Below are positions 1-10,607 of a stretch of DNA of 64,000 nucleotides, in pieces. Source of the DNA: Sulfurimonas sp. (GTDB lineage Bacteria > Campylobacterota > Campylobacteria > Campylobacterales > Sulfurimonadaceae); contig NZ_JAHYJB010000001.1 of assembly GCF_019429335.1 (NCBI RefSeq), forward strand, positions 156,738-220,737, given 5' to 3'. The position numbers and the translations under genes were made by a program. The notes under the pieces are model-generated. The model made no database searches. It saw nothing but the letters and a program-made list of their open reading frames with translations, and had not been told where the DNA came from. Each line of letters begins with the position of its first letter. Within the stretch, counting starts at the first letter, position 1.

Positions 1-1
1 T

Positions 2-1657
2 ATTTTTATCGATTTAAGAGACAAGAGCGGTATAATTCAGCTTACATGTGACCCAGAAGACAACGCTGGAGCGCACAAAGCGGCTGACGGTGTTCGTGAT
101 GAGTATGTGCTTATAGCAAAGGGAACTGTTCGTCATCGCGGAGAGGGTCTTGTTAATCCGCGTCTTAAAACTGGTGCGATTGAGATTATCGTAAAAGAGC
201 TTATTATTGAAAACAAGTCGGCTCCGATTCCTTTTGTGATCGGAGATAAAAATGTCGGTGAAGAGACAAGACTTAAATATCGCTATTTAGAGCTTAGAGA
301 CCCATCAATGTATGAAGCGTTTCGCCTTCGCTCAAAAGCTGCTATAGCTGCAAGAAATATACTTGATGAAAACGGCTTTCTAGAGGTTGAAACTCCGATT
401 TTAACAAAATCTACTCCAGAGGGCGCAAGGGATTATCTGGTTCCTTCTCGCGTTCACAGCGGAGAATTTTACGCGCTTCCGCAATCACCGCAACTTTTCA
501 AACAGCTTTTAATGGTTGGCGGATTTGACAGATATTTTCAGATAGCAAAATGTTTCCGTGACGAGGATTTAAGAGCTGACCGTCAGCCTGAATTTACTCA
601 AATAGACGTTGAAATGAGCTTCTGCGACCAAGAAGACGTTATTGAGGTGGCTGAAAAACTGCTAACTGCTATGTTTAAAGCTTGCGGTGTAGATATTAAA
701 CCACCGTTTAACAGAATTACATACAGCAATGCCATGGAGTGGTACGGCTGCGACAAACCTGATTTGAGATATGACCTTAAGATGGTTGACGTTATCGATA
801 TATTTCTTAGATGTGACAACGAGATATTTACAAATATAGCTAAAAAACCTCACACTAACCGTATAAAAGCCCTAAAAGTTCCAGGTGCGGATTTGGTTTT
901 CTCAAAAAGAGAGATGAAGAGTTTTGAGGATTTTGTACGCCAGTTCGGTGCACACGGTCTTGGATATTTTCAGATGAAAGAGGATGGTCTTAAAGGTCCT
1001 CTTGCTAAATTCTTCAGCGATGCAGACATTGCACTTCTTGTTGAGAGACTAGATATGAAACTCGGCGATGTCGTTTTCTTTGGCGCAGGAGACAAAAAAA
1101 CTGTTTGGGATTATATGGGACGTCTTAGAATCTTCATCGCAGAGCATGAAAAGATGAACCTTGTTGACAAAGACGCTTACGAATTTGTATGGGTAGTTGA
1201 TTTCCCTATGTTTGAGATTGAAGATGGACGAGTTAAAGCACTTCACCATCCGTTTACGCAGCCAAAAGATACAGATAAGAATGATGTGGAAGAGATAGAG
1301 TCTATCGCTTATGATATCGTTTTAAACGGCACAGAACTAGGTGGTGGAAGTATCCGTATCCACAAACCTGAGGTTCAAGAAGAGGTTTTCAAACTTCTTG
1401 GAATTGAGGAAGAGGAAGCTAAAGAGAAGTTCGGCTTCTTACTGGACGCTCTTAAATTCGGTGCTCCTCCGCACGGCGGATTTGCAATCGGATTTGACAG
1501 ACTTATGATGCTTTTAACCAAAAAATCAAGCATCCGTGACGTTATAGCATTCCCTAAAACACAAAAAGCTTCTTGTATCCTTACAAAAGCACCGAGTTCG
1601 GTTGATAACAATCAACTTCGCGATTTACACATTAGACTACGTGAACAAGTAAAATAG
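2..1657 (+). CDS. aspS: Aspartyl-tRNA synthetase (5' end truncated by window start)
   Basis: The frame is open from base 2 ([41 protein letters not shown]...) into the listed ORF. Class II aaRS motifs: [46 protein letters not shown]. Confidence 0.97.
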   Translation: MFIDLRDKSGIIQLTCDPEDNAGAHKAADGVRDEYVLIAKGTVRHRGEGLVNPRLKTGAIEIIVKELIIENKSAPIPFVIGDKNVGEETRLKYRYLELRDPSMYEAFRLRSKAAIAARNILDENGFLEVETPILTKSTPEGARDYLVPSRVHSGEFYALPQSPQLFKQLLMVGGFDRYFQIAKCFRDEDLRADRQPEFTQIDVEMSFCDQEDVIEVAEKLLTAMFKACGVDIKPPFNRITYSNAMEWYGCDKPDLRYDLKMVDVIDIFLRCDNEIFTNIAKKPHTNRIKALKVPGADLVFSKREMKSFEDFVRQFGAHGLGYFQMKEDGLKGPLAKFFSDADIALLVERLDMKLGDVVFFGAGDKKTVWDYMGRLRIFIAEHEKMNLVDKDAYEFVWVVDFPMFEIEDGRVKALHHPFTQPKDTDKNDVEEIESIAYDIVLNGTELGGGSIRIHKPEVQEEVFKLLGIEEEEAKEKFGFLLDALKFGAPPHGGFAIGFDRLMMLLTKKSSIRDVIAFPKTQKASCILTKAPSSVDNNQLRDLHIRLREQVK

Positions 1658-1693
1658 TGATAAGAATTAAAATTCAATGCAGCGAGGCACTAA

Positions 1694-2272
1694 ATGCCGA
1701 GTCGTAAAAAACTTTTTTTAATTATCGGAGCGCCAGGCTCCGGTAAAACTACAGATGCAGAGTTAATCGCCAAACAAAACAGCAAGATAACACACTACTC
1801 CACAGGCGACATGCTTAGAGCGGAAGTTGCAAGCGGCAGCGAGCTTGGTTCTGAAATAAACAACTACATATCAAAAGGGCTTATTGTTCCTATCAAAATA
1901 GCCATAGAGACAATTGTAAATGCCATCAAAAATGCTCCAACGGATATAATCATCATCGACGGATATCCAAGAAGCATGGAACAGTTAAATGCTTTAGATG
2001 AATATCTACATGTAGATTCATCTCTCTATCTTGCAAGCGTTATAGAAGTGCATGTAAGTGAAGAAACCGCTCGTGACAGAGTTCTTGGTCGCGCTCGCGG
2101 AGCTGACGACAACACGGAAGTATTTGACAACCGTATGAAGGTTTACACAAAGCCTTTGGCTGATATTCAAGCGTTTTATAGGGCTAAAAATCTTTTACAT
2201 GTAATATCTGGCGAAGGAACTATTGAGACAATAGTTTTTGAGATGGAAAGTTTTATAAACTCTAAAATATAA
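1694..2272 (+). CDS. adk: Adenylate kinase-like nucleoside monophosphate kinase, short form
   Basis: P-loop [22 protein letters not shown] and DGYPRS motifs; 192 aa with a short LID region. Confidence 0.85.
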   Translation: MPSRKKLFLIIGAPGSGKTTDAELIAKQNSKITHYSTGDMLRAEVASGSELGSEINNYISKGLIVPIKIAIETIVNAIKNAPTDIIIIDGYPRSMEQLNALDEYLHVDSSLYLASVIEVHVSEETARDRVLGRARGADDNTEVFDNRMKVYTKPLADIQAFYRAKNLLHVISGEGTIETIVFEMESFINSKI

Positions 2273-2293
2273 TTGAACCCGACAAGGGCTCAA

Positions 2294-2295
<2 letters not shown>
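2271..2295. terminator. Putative bidirectional terminator/hairpin between convergent adenylate kinase genes
   Basis: AATTGA-A-CCC gacaa GGG-C-TCAATT stem-loop spanning the two stop codons. Confidence 0.5.
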
Positions 2296-2995
<700 letters not shown>

Positions 2996-3061
2996 CTATA
3001 AACAAACCTACTCTGAAGCCTAAATTTCATAAAATACGTTTAATTAACTAGAGGAATACAA

Positions 3062-4306
3062 ATGCAATTTTCTAGACTTGGACTATCACCGCAGATTCAA
3101 AGCGCACTTAAAAAAAGCGGCTTTACAACGCCAACTCCTATTCAAGAAGAAGTTATCCCTCTTGTGTTAAAACATAACGACATTATGGCAATGGCGCAGA
3201 CCGGAAGCGGTAAAAGTGCAAGCTTTGTACTGCCGATTTTGGAGCTTTGGTCTAAGAGTGTGGGTGAGGGAAAAGCAAAGATTAAAGCTCTTGTTTTGAC
3301 TCCCACAAGGGAGCTTACGCTTCAAGTTGCAGATGCTTTTTGCACTTTTGGCGCAGGTTTGAGTAGAAAACCAAAAGTAGTAAGCATTATCGGCGGAGAG
3401 AGCATAGGCGAGCAGATTTACGCAATTCAGCAAGGGTGCGATATCTTGGTGGCGACCTCGGGAAGACTGCTTGATGTGCTTAGTAAAAAACAGACAAATC
3501 TTTCACACTTAGAGTTTTTTGTTCTGGATGAAGCGGACAAGATGCTAAATCTTGGCTTTTTTGAGGAGTTAAACGCCATCCTTGAAGTAATTCCGCAAAA
3601 ACGTCAAAGTCTCCTATTCTCGGCGACCTATCCTCAAAAGATTTTGGATATTGCTTCAAAAATCACACAAAATCCACTCCAAGTAACGCTAGAGCAAGAG
3701 GTGCCGACAGTCCAGAGTGTTCTCCAGCGCGCAATTTTAGTAAACCGAGAAAATCGCGGTCCGCTTCTAAGACACCTGCTCGATAGCGAAAAATTAGAGC
3801 AAGTTCTTGTATTTATGGTGAACAAAAGAGCCACGGACAACATAGCGGCTAAGTTTAAAAAGTACGGCTACAAGGCTGAGTCTTTTCACGGTGATTTGCT
3901 TCAGAGTGAGCGCACACTTACGCTAGATGAGTTTAAGGCTAAAAAGATACGCATACTCTTCGCAACGGATATAGCAGCAAGAGGATTGGATATCAGTAAT
4001 GTCTCATGCGTTATAAACTTTGACTTGCCACGCTCTCCGACTGACTATATCCACCGCATCGGACGAACTGCAAGAGCCGGAAAATCAGGAATGGCTATAT
4101 CGTTTATATCACATGAGGACAGAGCGCATTTTGATATCATTCAAAAGCGTTGTAAAACAAATCTGAGTATGGAGCAGATAGAGGGATTTGAAATAAGGGG
4201 AGAAGCTCCAATAAAACTAAAAGGACCTGAACCTGTCAAAGGCAAGGGAAAAAGTAAAAAAGACAAAGCAAGAGAAAAAGCTCTAAAAGAGGCTAGCGGA
4301 GGGTAA
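3062..4306 (+). CDS. DEAD-box RNA helicase (RhlE-like)
   Basis: AQTGSGKSASF, PTRELTLQV, DEADKML, SAT, IHRIGRTARAGK motifs. Confidence 0.95.
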   Translation: MQFSRLGLSPQIQSALKKSGFTTPTPIQEEVIPLVLKHNDIMAMAQTGSGKSASFVLPILELWSKSVGEGKAKIKALVLTPTRELTLQVADAFCTFGAGLSRKPKVVSIIGGESIGEQIYAIQQGCDILVATSGRLLDVLSKKQTNLSHLEFFVLDEADKMLNLGFFEELNAILEVIPQKRQSLLFSATYPQKILDIASKITQNPLQVTLEQEVPTVQSVLQRAILVNRENRGPLLRHLLDSEKLEQVLVFMVNKRATDNIAAKFKKYGYKAESFHGDLLQSERTLTLDEFKAKKIRILFATDIAARGLDISNVSCVINFDLPRSPTDYIHRIGRTARAGKSGMAISFISHEDRAHFDIIQKRCKTNLSMEQIEGFEIRGEAPIKLKGPEPVKGKGKSKKDKAREKALKEASGG

Positions 4307-4308
4307 TT

Positions 4309-4336
4309 TTACATGTCAAACTAAATTGACATGTAA
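4309..4336. terminator. Putative bidirectional terminator hairpin
   Basis: Perfect 11-bp inverted repeat TTACATGTCAA / TTGACATGTAA with a 6-nt loop between convergent genes. Confidence 0.6.
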
Positions 4337-4347
4337 GAATTTAAAGA

Positions 4348-4635
4348 TTAATCCTCTTCAAATCCGAAATCGTCTTCGTCGTCGCCCTTTTGAGCCTCTA
4401 AAATATCAGCTATCAACTCTTTGCACTCATCTTCATCGATATCGTTGTTTGCTATATCTTCTAAAACATCTTGAAGGTCTGCTTTAAACTCTCTAAGATC
4501 TTCAATCTCATCTTTTGCATCTATACTTGCCTCTTTGCTATCGGCAATCTCTTGAAAAATCTCATCCAATCTCTCATCAATATCTGGAATAACGCTCTTC
4601 GTTATCAACTCTTGTAATTGTTGTGCATAAGACAT
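4348..4635 (-). CDS. Small acidic hypothetical protein
   Basis: ORF of ~95 aa (start at MSYAQQLQ), strongly acidic C-terminus, intergenic on both sides. Confidence 0.75.
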   Translation of the reverse strand: MSYAQQLQELITKSVIPDIDERLDEIFQEIADSKEASIDAKDEIEDLREFKADLQDVLEDIANNDIDEDECKELIADILEAQKGDDEDDFGFEED

Positions 4636-4733
4636 AAAAAACACCTTTTATAATTTAGTTCTGAAATTATACTCTATATAAGAGTATTCTAACAATCCCT
4701 AAACTATAATTGAGTAAAAAACAGAGGAACTCC

Positions 4734-5465
4734 ATGAATTTTTATGCTTGCATTATTGGCAGTGAAATACTAAACGGACGCAGAGAAGACAAACACTTTG
4801 ACTTTTTAAAGAGTGAACTTCAAAAATATGGGCATGTGCTTTTTGCCTCATTTATCATCAAAGACGATGAAAATCTTATTAAAAAAATCTACAAGCTTAT
4901 AAAAGATGATAAGAGTGGTGTTATGTTCTCTTTTGGCGGCATAGGTGCGACTCCTGATGATTTGACAAGGGAAATTGCCGCGGAGGTATTTACCTCTAAA
5001 CCTCTCGAGAGACATAAAATTTTTGAGCAAAACATCATAGAGAGATTTGGCGAAGAGGCATTTCCGCACAGAATCTACATGGCTGATTTACCGCAGAACT
5101 CTAAACTTCTATTTAATCCCATAAACAACATGCCAGGTTTTTCTCTAGAGGATAGATACTTTTTTACTCCCGGATTTCCGCAAATGTCTCATCCGATGAT
5201 TAGCGACGTCATTAAGAAACTATTTAGCACGTCTGTACAAAAGTATAGATTCACCCTGCTCGCCCAGACAAGTGAAAATACGCTTATAAACATCATGAAA
5301 CAGGTTCCGAGCGACATTGAGTTATCATCGCTGCCGATACTAAAAGACACGAAAGCCTCTGTTGAAATATCACTGTTTGGAGAAGATAAGTTACATGTAG
5401 AAAAATATTTTAAGCTCTTTTTGGATTATCTTGAGGATAAAAATATTAAATACAATTTAATTTAA
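4734..5465 (+). CDS. Molybdopterin-binding / competence-damage inducible (CinA N-terminal-like) protein
   Basis: MNFYACIIGSEILNGRREDKH and FSFGGIGATPDDLT motifs. Start set at the ATG after the gagg RBS rather than the upstream TTG at 4710. Confidence 0.85.
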   Translation: MNFYACIIGSEILNGRREDKHFDFLKSELQKYGHVLFASFIIKDDENLIKKIYKLIKDDKSGVMFSFGGIGATPDDLTREIAAEVFTSKPLERHKIFEQNIIERFGEEAFPHRIYMADLPQNSKLLFNPINNMPGFSLEDRYFFTPGFPQMSHPMISDVIKKLFSTSVQKYRFTLLAQTSENTLINIMKQVPSDIELSSLPILKDTKASVEISLFGEDKLHVEKYFKLFLDYLEDKNIKYNLI

Positions 5466-5515
5466 TTATAATATTGCCGATTTCGCTAAATAAGTAAAAA
5501 TCAAGGAATTTTCTC

Positions 5516-5641
5516 ATGATGATTTGGTTAATAGCATTCTTACTGCTTAGCGTTGCCATATATGTTATTTATCGTTTCTCTGTATCAAACAAAAAAGATA
5601 AAATTAGCAAGATTGATTATCACTACACATTTAAAATCTAA
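5516..5641 (+). CDS. Small single-pass membrane protein, 41 aa
   Basis: Manual translation MMIWLIAFLLLSVAIYVIYRFSVSNKKDKISKIDYHYTFKI*; upstream AAGGAA; not in the ORF track because of its length. Confidence 0.65.
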   Translation: MMIWLIAFLLLSVAIYVIYRFSVSNKKDKISKIDYHYTFKI

Positions 5642-5649
5642 GGTAAAAA

Positions 5650-6309
5650 ATGGCTCTCATTAGGAATAATCATGCCTTCAAGGGGCATAGAACGCTGCTT
5701 GGAACAAGGTATGTAACATACGGGGAACTTGAACTCCCGCTTAGATATGAACTATTTGCTCTCTCAAAGAGCGGCTTTGACTGGGGACATACAGGTGCAG
5801 GAGCTCAGCAACTTGCATTCTCAATGCTTTTTCAGCTGACCAACGAAGAGTTTGCTAAAAACAACGCTTCTATTTTTACAACCGACATAGTTTCGAAATT
5901 CAATAACAGAGATTGGGTTATCACCGCCTCAGACGTTATGAAATGGGTCTCAAAAAACACCCAGTATAAAGTAGAAAAAGAGGAAGTAAAACAGCAAGAA
6001 AAGCCGGTAGAAACAGCGCTGGCAAAAGAGACAATAAATGATACATTGGTTTTAAAGTCTAATATAAGCCAAAAAAGAACCAAACCAAAAAGCAATGTAG
6101 TCAAAGATATATGTAACTCCCTTCAAATAACACAAAAAGAGCTTGCAAATATTTTAGAAGTTCCGGAGGGAACCGTTAGCAGCTGGGCTGTAAAAAATGA
6201 GATACCTAGACTTGGAAAAAAAGCTATCGAGTTTTATACGCAAAATCAAAAAAATCAACAAATAATAGACAGCTACAAAAGCTTTGTAAAACTTCTGGAT
6301 GTGCGTTAG
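5650..6309 (+). CDS. DUF6166-like domain protein with C-terminal helix-turn-helix
   Basis: N-terminal SGFDWGHTGAGAQQLAFSMLFQL and C-terminal XRE/CI-like ICNSLQITQKELANILEVPEGTVSSWAVKNEIPRLGKKAIEFY. Confidence 0.65.
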   Translation: MALIRNNHAFKGHRTLLGTRYVTYGELELPLRYELFALSKSGFDWGHTGAGAQQLAFSMLFQLTNEEFAKNNASIFTTDIVSKFNNRDWVITASDVMKWVSKNTQYKVEKEEVKQQEKPVETALAKETINDTLVLKSNISQKRTKPKSNVVKDICNSLQITQKELANILEVPEGTVSSWAVKNEIPRLGKKAIEFYTQNQKNQQIIDSYKSFVKLLDVR

Positions 6310-6313
6310 ACAA

Positions 6314-6817
6314 CTATCTTGCGTAGCTCCTGTTTTTAGGGGTGTTTTCATCGTATTCAAGTAGCGCCAAAATACTCTTCTTGTTTGTTTTTCTTGCAAA
6401 ATCCGTTACGCTGATTCCTTTTGAATCAACCGCATCTTTGTTAGCGCCATGCTCTAGAAGAAGTTTTACTATCTCGTTTCTTCCATAGCAAACAGCAGCC
6501 ATAAGCGGAGTAAATCTGCTTCTTCTTTTTGTGCTATCGACATCTATGCCATGAGCGATAAGATACTTTACAAAATCTATATTTCCATATGTGACAGCCA
6601 TATCAAAAATGGTAACGCCCTCTTCGTCAAAATCATTAATATCTACACCGCTATCGACTAAAAACATAATTAAATCAAAGTCGCATCTGTGCCTTAGAGC
6701 CGAAGCTAAAACAGACTCCCCCGTCTCATTTGCTTCGTTAATATCAGCACCCTCACTTAGGTATTTTTTGATGCCCGTAATGTCATTTTTTTTAAAAAGT
6801 TCAATCCATCTATTCAT
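6314..6817 (-). CDS. Ankyrin repeat protein
   Basis: Ankyrin units (GESVLASALRHRCDFDLIMFLVDSGVDIND, RFTPLMAAVCYGRNEIVKLLLEHGANKDAVDSKG). Start placed at MNRWIELF to avoid overlap with dapD. Confidence 0.88.
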   Translation of the reverse strand: MNRWIELFKKNDITGIKKYLSEGADINEANETGESVLASALRHRCDFDLIMFLVDSGVDINDFDEEGVTIFDMAVTYGNIDFVKYLIAHGIDVDSTKRRSRFTPLMAAVCYGRNEIVKLLLEHGANKDAVDSKGISVTDFARKTNKKSILALLEYDENTPKNRSYAR

Positions 6818-6893
6818 AACGACAGTATATACTAAATAGATATTAGTAATGTTTAAGTATAATACTTTCAATAAATTATTTAAGTGAGAATAT

Positions 6894-8090
6894 ATGGAAA
6901 TCATTCAGACTACAGATGCTTTTAAGGCACTTATAGAAAACATAAAATCATCTACAAAGGGATATAGAGATCCTTTGGCATTTGGCATATGTCGTGTAGA
7001 TATGGGACAGTTAAATCTTAGCAAAACTCTTCAGGCTACCTATCCGATAATCAACTGGAATGAAAACTTCGGCAGCGCGGCTATTTTTATAAAAGCACTT
7101 AGTGAACAGGGGATAGATGTAGACTTTAATGCCAGCGAAGCTGTTTATGATATTAATGCGGCTTTTTTGAAGAGCTGTTTAAATGCATTTACCCCTTATT
7201 CGGATGAGGCTTGTGGTGATGCACATAAAAATATTCAGGTAGTCTCTGCACTCTATAATCAAATCATAACCAACGGCTCAAAAGACGGAGAGTTCAAAGT
7301 TACATTTATTTTTGCAGATGAGCCGCTAAAGAGTGTTGAAGCAACTTACCTAAAACTATATGCAATGTCACAGGCAAAAGTTGCAATAAGAAGCATTAAT
7401 CTAAACGGCGCATTCGGCGCACTTCCAAACGTTGCTTGGTCAAACGGCAGACCAATCGAGCTTGACTACTTAAGAGAATTTGAGATTGAGCTAAAGCTCT
7501 CAAACGAATATCCGCATATTGATTTTGTAGATAAATTCCCAAGATTCCTACAGCACATTATTCCAGCAGACAACACACGCATACTTGATACTTCAAAAGT
7601 TAGATTCGGTGCGCAATTAGCAGCGGGAACAACCGTAATGCCAGGTGCGTCATATGTAAACTTTAATGCAGGAACTACGGGACCTGTTATGGTTGAGGGC
7701 AGAATTTCAAGCTCTGCGATAGTTGGAGCAGGCAGTGACGTCGGCGGCGGAGCTTCTATACTCGGTGTTTTAAGCGGAACTGACGGAAATCCTATAACTA
7801 TCGGTAAGAATACGCTGCTTGGCGCAAACTCAACATGCGGAATCCCACTTGGTGATGGATGTATTATTGATGGCGGGCTTGCAGTTCTTGCAGGCATAAA
7901 AGTACGCGTAAACGATGAAGAGATGGTTGAAATACAAGAAGTTAATCCAAATGTAAAACTTGAAAATATCATGAAAGCATCAGAGCTTGCAGGACTTAAC
8001 GGACTGCACTTCAGACAAAACTCTCAAACAGGTCAATATGTGGTTCAGAGAAGTACGAGAGAAGTTAAGCTAAACGCAGACCTTCACTAG
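6894..8090 (+). CDS. dapD: 2,3,4,5-tetrahydropyridine-2,6-dicarboxylate N-succinyltransferase
   Basis: Left-handed beta-helix hexapeptide region (RISSSAIVGAGSDVGGGASILGVLSG...); Campylobacterota-length DapD. Confidence 0.9.
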   Translation: MEIIQTTDAFKALIENIKSSTKGYRDPLAFGICRVDMGQLNLSKTLQATYPIINWNENFGSAAIFIKALSEQGIDVDFNASEAVYDINAAFLKSCLNAFTPYSDEACGDAHKNIQVVSALYNQIITNGSKDGEFKVTFIFADEPLKSVEATYLKLYAMSQAKVAIRSINLNGAFGALPNVAWSNGRPIELDYLREFEIELKLSNEYPHIDFVDKFPRFLQHIIPADNTRILDTSKVRFGAQLAAGTTVMPGASYVNFNAGTTGPVMVEGRISSSAIVGAGSDVGGGASILGVLSGTDGNPITIGKNTLLGANSTCGIPLGDGCIIDGGLAVLAGIKVRVNDEEMVEIQEVNPNVKLENIMKASELAGLNGLHFRQNSQTGQYVVQRSTREVKLNADLH

Positions 8091-8163
8091 TGAGTAAAAA
8101 TATTATATTTATTTTAGCTTAGTGGCATTATAATAGTTCCATTAAGCAGAAAAGGGGTCTACA

Positions 8164-8469
8164 ATGAACATATCAAACAATATCTCATCAATTCAAGCTC
8201 ATCAGAGTATGATGAATACAAACGCGAACAATGTTGCAAACGTAAACAGTGATGGTTTCATTCCAAGAGATACGAGAATGGCGGCTAATGAGGGCGGTGT
8301 AAAAGCCAATACAAGAATGGCTGATAACAACGGCTCAACTAGAAGCCAGACAGATTTGGCAAAAGAGATATCGGATCAGATAATATTGCAAAATGCTACG
8401 GCTGTAAATGTTACGGCCATCAGAACCCAAGATGAGATGCTAGGCTCGCTTCTAGACACAAAAGCTTAA
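8164..8469 (+). CDS. Short flagellar basal-body rod-like protein
   Basis: N-terminal rod motif SIQAHQSMMNTNANNVANVNSDGF and C-terminal QIILQNATAVNVTAIRTQDEMLGSLLD. Confidence 0.75.
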   Translation: MNISNNISSIQAHQSMMNTNANNVANVNSDGFIPRDTRMAANEGGVKANTRMADNNGSTRSQTDLAKEISDQIILQNATAVNVTAIRTQDEMLGSLLDTKA

Positions 8470-8478
8470 TGCAAAGCC

Positions 8479-9903
8479 TCACTGCTGTGTTAAAATATTC
8501 ATACTTATTAAATTTCTAAGCAGCTCTCCGCTCTCATCGTAGTCTTTATGATTTCTTCCGAGCTTTAGTGTACTAAAGATAGGCTTTCCTATAATAACCC
8601 TGCCCTCCACTCCGTCTTTTTTGGTTTTTATGCCCCATGTGTTGTGAAATACAATAATCTCATCATCGTATGTGCCGACATAAAGAACAATGTGTCCTTT
8701 TTTATAAAGGAGTGTTTCAAAAGGAACTGCTTTCTCTTTTATAACTTTTATCTTCTCGCTGTTGCTAAGTCTCTCAAGAGAGATAACCTTGCCGATTTTG
8801 CTCTGCTGATTTGAGTTTCTAGGCAGCCAGATACCAAAAGGAGCAAACATATCTCTAAGCATGGAGGAGCAGTCGCGCTGTTCGTACATTCCACCCCATC
8901 CGTAATTTGTTTTTGAAACCTCGTTTATAACTGCGGTTAAATTCACATCGTTTAGTTTCATAATCTCTTTTGTTGCTATATCTTTTGATATTTTAGACCT
9001 TAGAAAAAGCGGTTTGGAGTTTTTGTAAGATGAAATAGCTAGAACAGTATATGCCTCTTCATCCTCGGATATAAGAGCGAATATCATCCCTATTTTTGAT
9101 TTAAATAAAAATGTACCCTCTACATCATATATGGGCTCATTCTCCTTAACAATAGCTACCTGCCACGCCTTTTGCCAAGCTCTTACGTGTTCGTTTTCTA
9201 GCACTACAAATTCGCTTGTCTTAATCCATCCAGATGCAAAGTTGCTAAATATATATGCCCACTCTCTGTCTTTAGAGTAGTGAGAAATAAATATTGGACT
9301 ATTGGCGTGCAGAGCACTATTTTGAAGATAGTCAAACGGAAAACCCTCTCCTGCGACAGAAGGGTCTCTTAAGAGCGGTCTTATTGTCGGAAACGACCTT
9401 ACACTGCTCTCTTTTAGTGTCACTCCCCTTTCATTGACAGTAGCATACTCGTCAAAATTTGCATTAAAGAGCATCTTCTCAAAAAAAGGCTGCTCCAGCA
9501 GCTGTAGATTTTCACCGTAGCTTTTACCGACGGTGTAGACATCAAACGGCCACTTTACAGCTTTTAAATCCTCTCTTGGTTTCTCTATATTCCAGATGCT
9601 AAAATGGTGCTCCTCAAATCTCTTTTGAATATCGTAAAGCTGAGAATTATTGGAGATATTTTTCGTAAAATATGCAGCATCCTGAGGTATGTTTTGCAAG
9701 TCGTCAATCTCGAATGCTCTTACAAGCTCTTGCTTTGGCATCTCTTCACAGCTGAGATTTTCATCGATATTTATAAAAATATCTTTTTTCATCTTATGAA
9801 CTGCTGTCCCAACTCCGCTCGAAGAACAGCCAACAAATAAAATTACCGATAAAACTATATATATATATCTCAATTTAAAAAACCTTTTAATCAACGCTGC
9901 CAA
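8479..9903 (-). CDS. SH3 / NlpC-P60 (C40) family peptidase lipoprotein
   Basis: Lipobox-like LFVGCSSS; C40-like GWGGMYEQRDCSSMLRDMF (Cys) and KGHIVLYVG (His). Confidence 0.85.
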   Translation of the reverse strand: MAALIKRFFKLRYIYIVLSVILFVGCSSSGVGTAVHKMKKDIFINIDENLSCEEMPKQELVRAFEIDDLQNIPQDAAYFTKNISNNSQLYDIQKRFEEHHFSIWNIEKPREDLKAVKWPFDVYTVGKSYGENLQLLEQPFFEKMLFNANFDEYATVNERGVTLKESSVRSFPTIRPLLRDPSVAGEGFPFDYLQNSALHANSPIFISHYSKDREWAYIFSNFASGWIKTSEFVVLENEHVRAWQKAWQVAIVKENEPIYDVEGTFLFKSKIGMIFALISEDEEAYTVLAISSYKNSKPLFLRSKISKDIATKEIMKLNDVNLTAVINEVSKTNYGWGGMYEQRDCSSMLRDMFAPFGIWLPRNSNQQSKIGKVISLERLSNSEKIKVIKEKAVPFETLLYKKGHIVLYVGTYDDEIIVFHNTWGIKTKKDGVEGRVIIGKPIFSTLKLGRNHKDYDESGELLRNLISMNILTQQ

Positions 9904-10546
9904 ATCTGCTTACAACCCTTCCTATCACCTCTATTTCATTGGGATTTAAGGTTTGGGTTGCGTAGATTGGATTATCAGATATTACGTCTATTTTACCGTC
10001 TATTCTCTTTTGAACTCTTTTAATAAATAGCCCTGCCTCTGTTCTTATAGTAAAAACGCCTCCTCTTATAAGGTCTGTTTTTACCCTATTTATAAAAACT
10101 ATGTCATTGTAGCTAAAAGTAGGCTCCATGGAGTCGCCTGAGACATTTATCGCCTCTATGTTTTTTAACTCTCTCTCGCCGCCAAGCAGCATAGCAAACT
10201 CATGCGGAATCTCTATGCCCTGCACTTCTTCCTCATCAGAGTCAGCTCCGCCGCCTGCCGAAGCGTTGATTTTGCTGAAGTATTTGACCATAAAAAATCT
10301 ATTTGTAGCTTCTATAAGGCTCTCAGGCGATTGCCCATAAAGCAGCCAGTTAATAGATATAGATTTTGTTGCGCAAAAATCTAAAAGTTCTCCGAAAGGA
10401 ATTTTGTTTCTTTTTTTCATAGTGGCAAAATTCATCTGACTTACACCCAAAATATCAGCAACATCTTTGTCAAAAATCTTTCTACCGTTATACTCTGTAG
10501 AGACAATGTTTTTTATCTCTTCTACTATTTCAAGAAAATTTTTCAT
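9887..10546 (-). CDS. CI/LexA-like transcriptional repressor (CI-type HTH plus S24 peptidase)
   Basis: HTH KDVADILGVSQMNFATMKKRNKIPFGELLDFC; S24 motifs VSGDSMEPTF (Ser) and TEAGLFIKRVQ (Lys). Confidence 0.88.
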   Translation of the reverse strand: MKNFLEIVEEIKNIVSTEYNGRKIFDKDVADILGVSQMNFATMKKRNKIPFGELLDFCATKSISINWLLYGQSPESLIEATNRFFMVKYFSKINASAGGGADSDEEEVQGIEIPHEFAMLLGGERELKNIEAINVSGDSMEPTFSYNDIVFINRVKTDLIRGGVFTIRTEAGLFIKRVQKRIDGKIDVISDNPIYATQTLNPNEIEVIGRVVSRFGSVD

Positions 10547-10578
10547 ACTTTCCCCTAAATATCTCTCATATTTGAAAG

Positions 10579-10607
10579 ATTATAATATATTTTTGCAATT
10601 TAGTCAA
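10579..10607 (-). promoter_or_regulatory. Sigma70-type promoter for the CI/LexA-like repressor
   Basis: On the minus strand TTGACT-N17-TATAAT (-35 at 10602-10607, -10 at 10579-10584). Confidence 0.7.

Noticed and set aside
7466-7972. 168-aa minus-strand ORF antisense to dapD
   Set aside because: The Gly-rich hexapeptide repeats of dapD produce a long Pro/Ala-rich antisense frame; no independent support.
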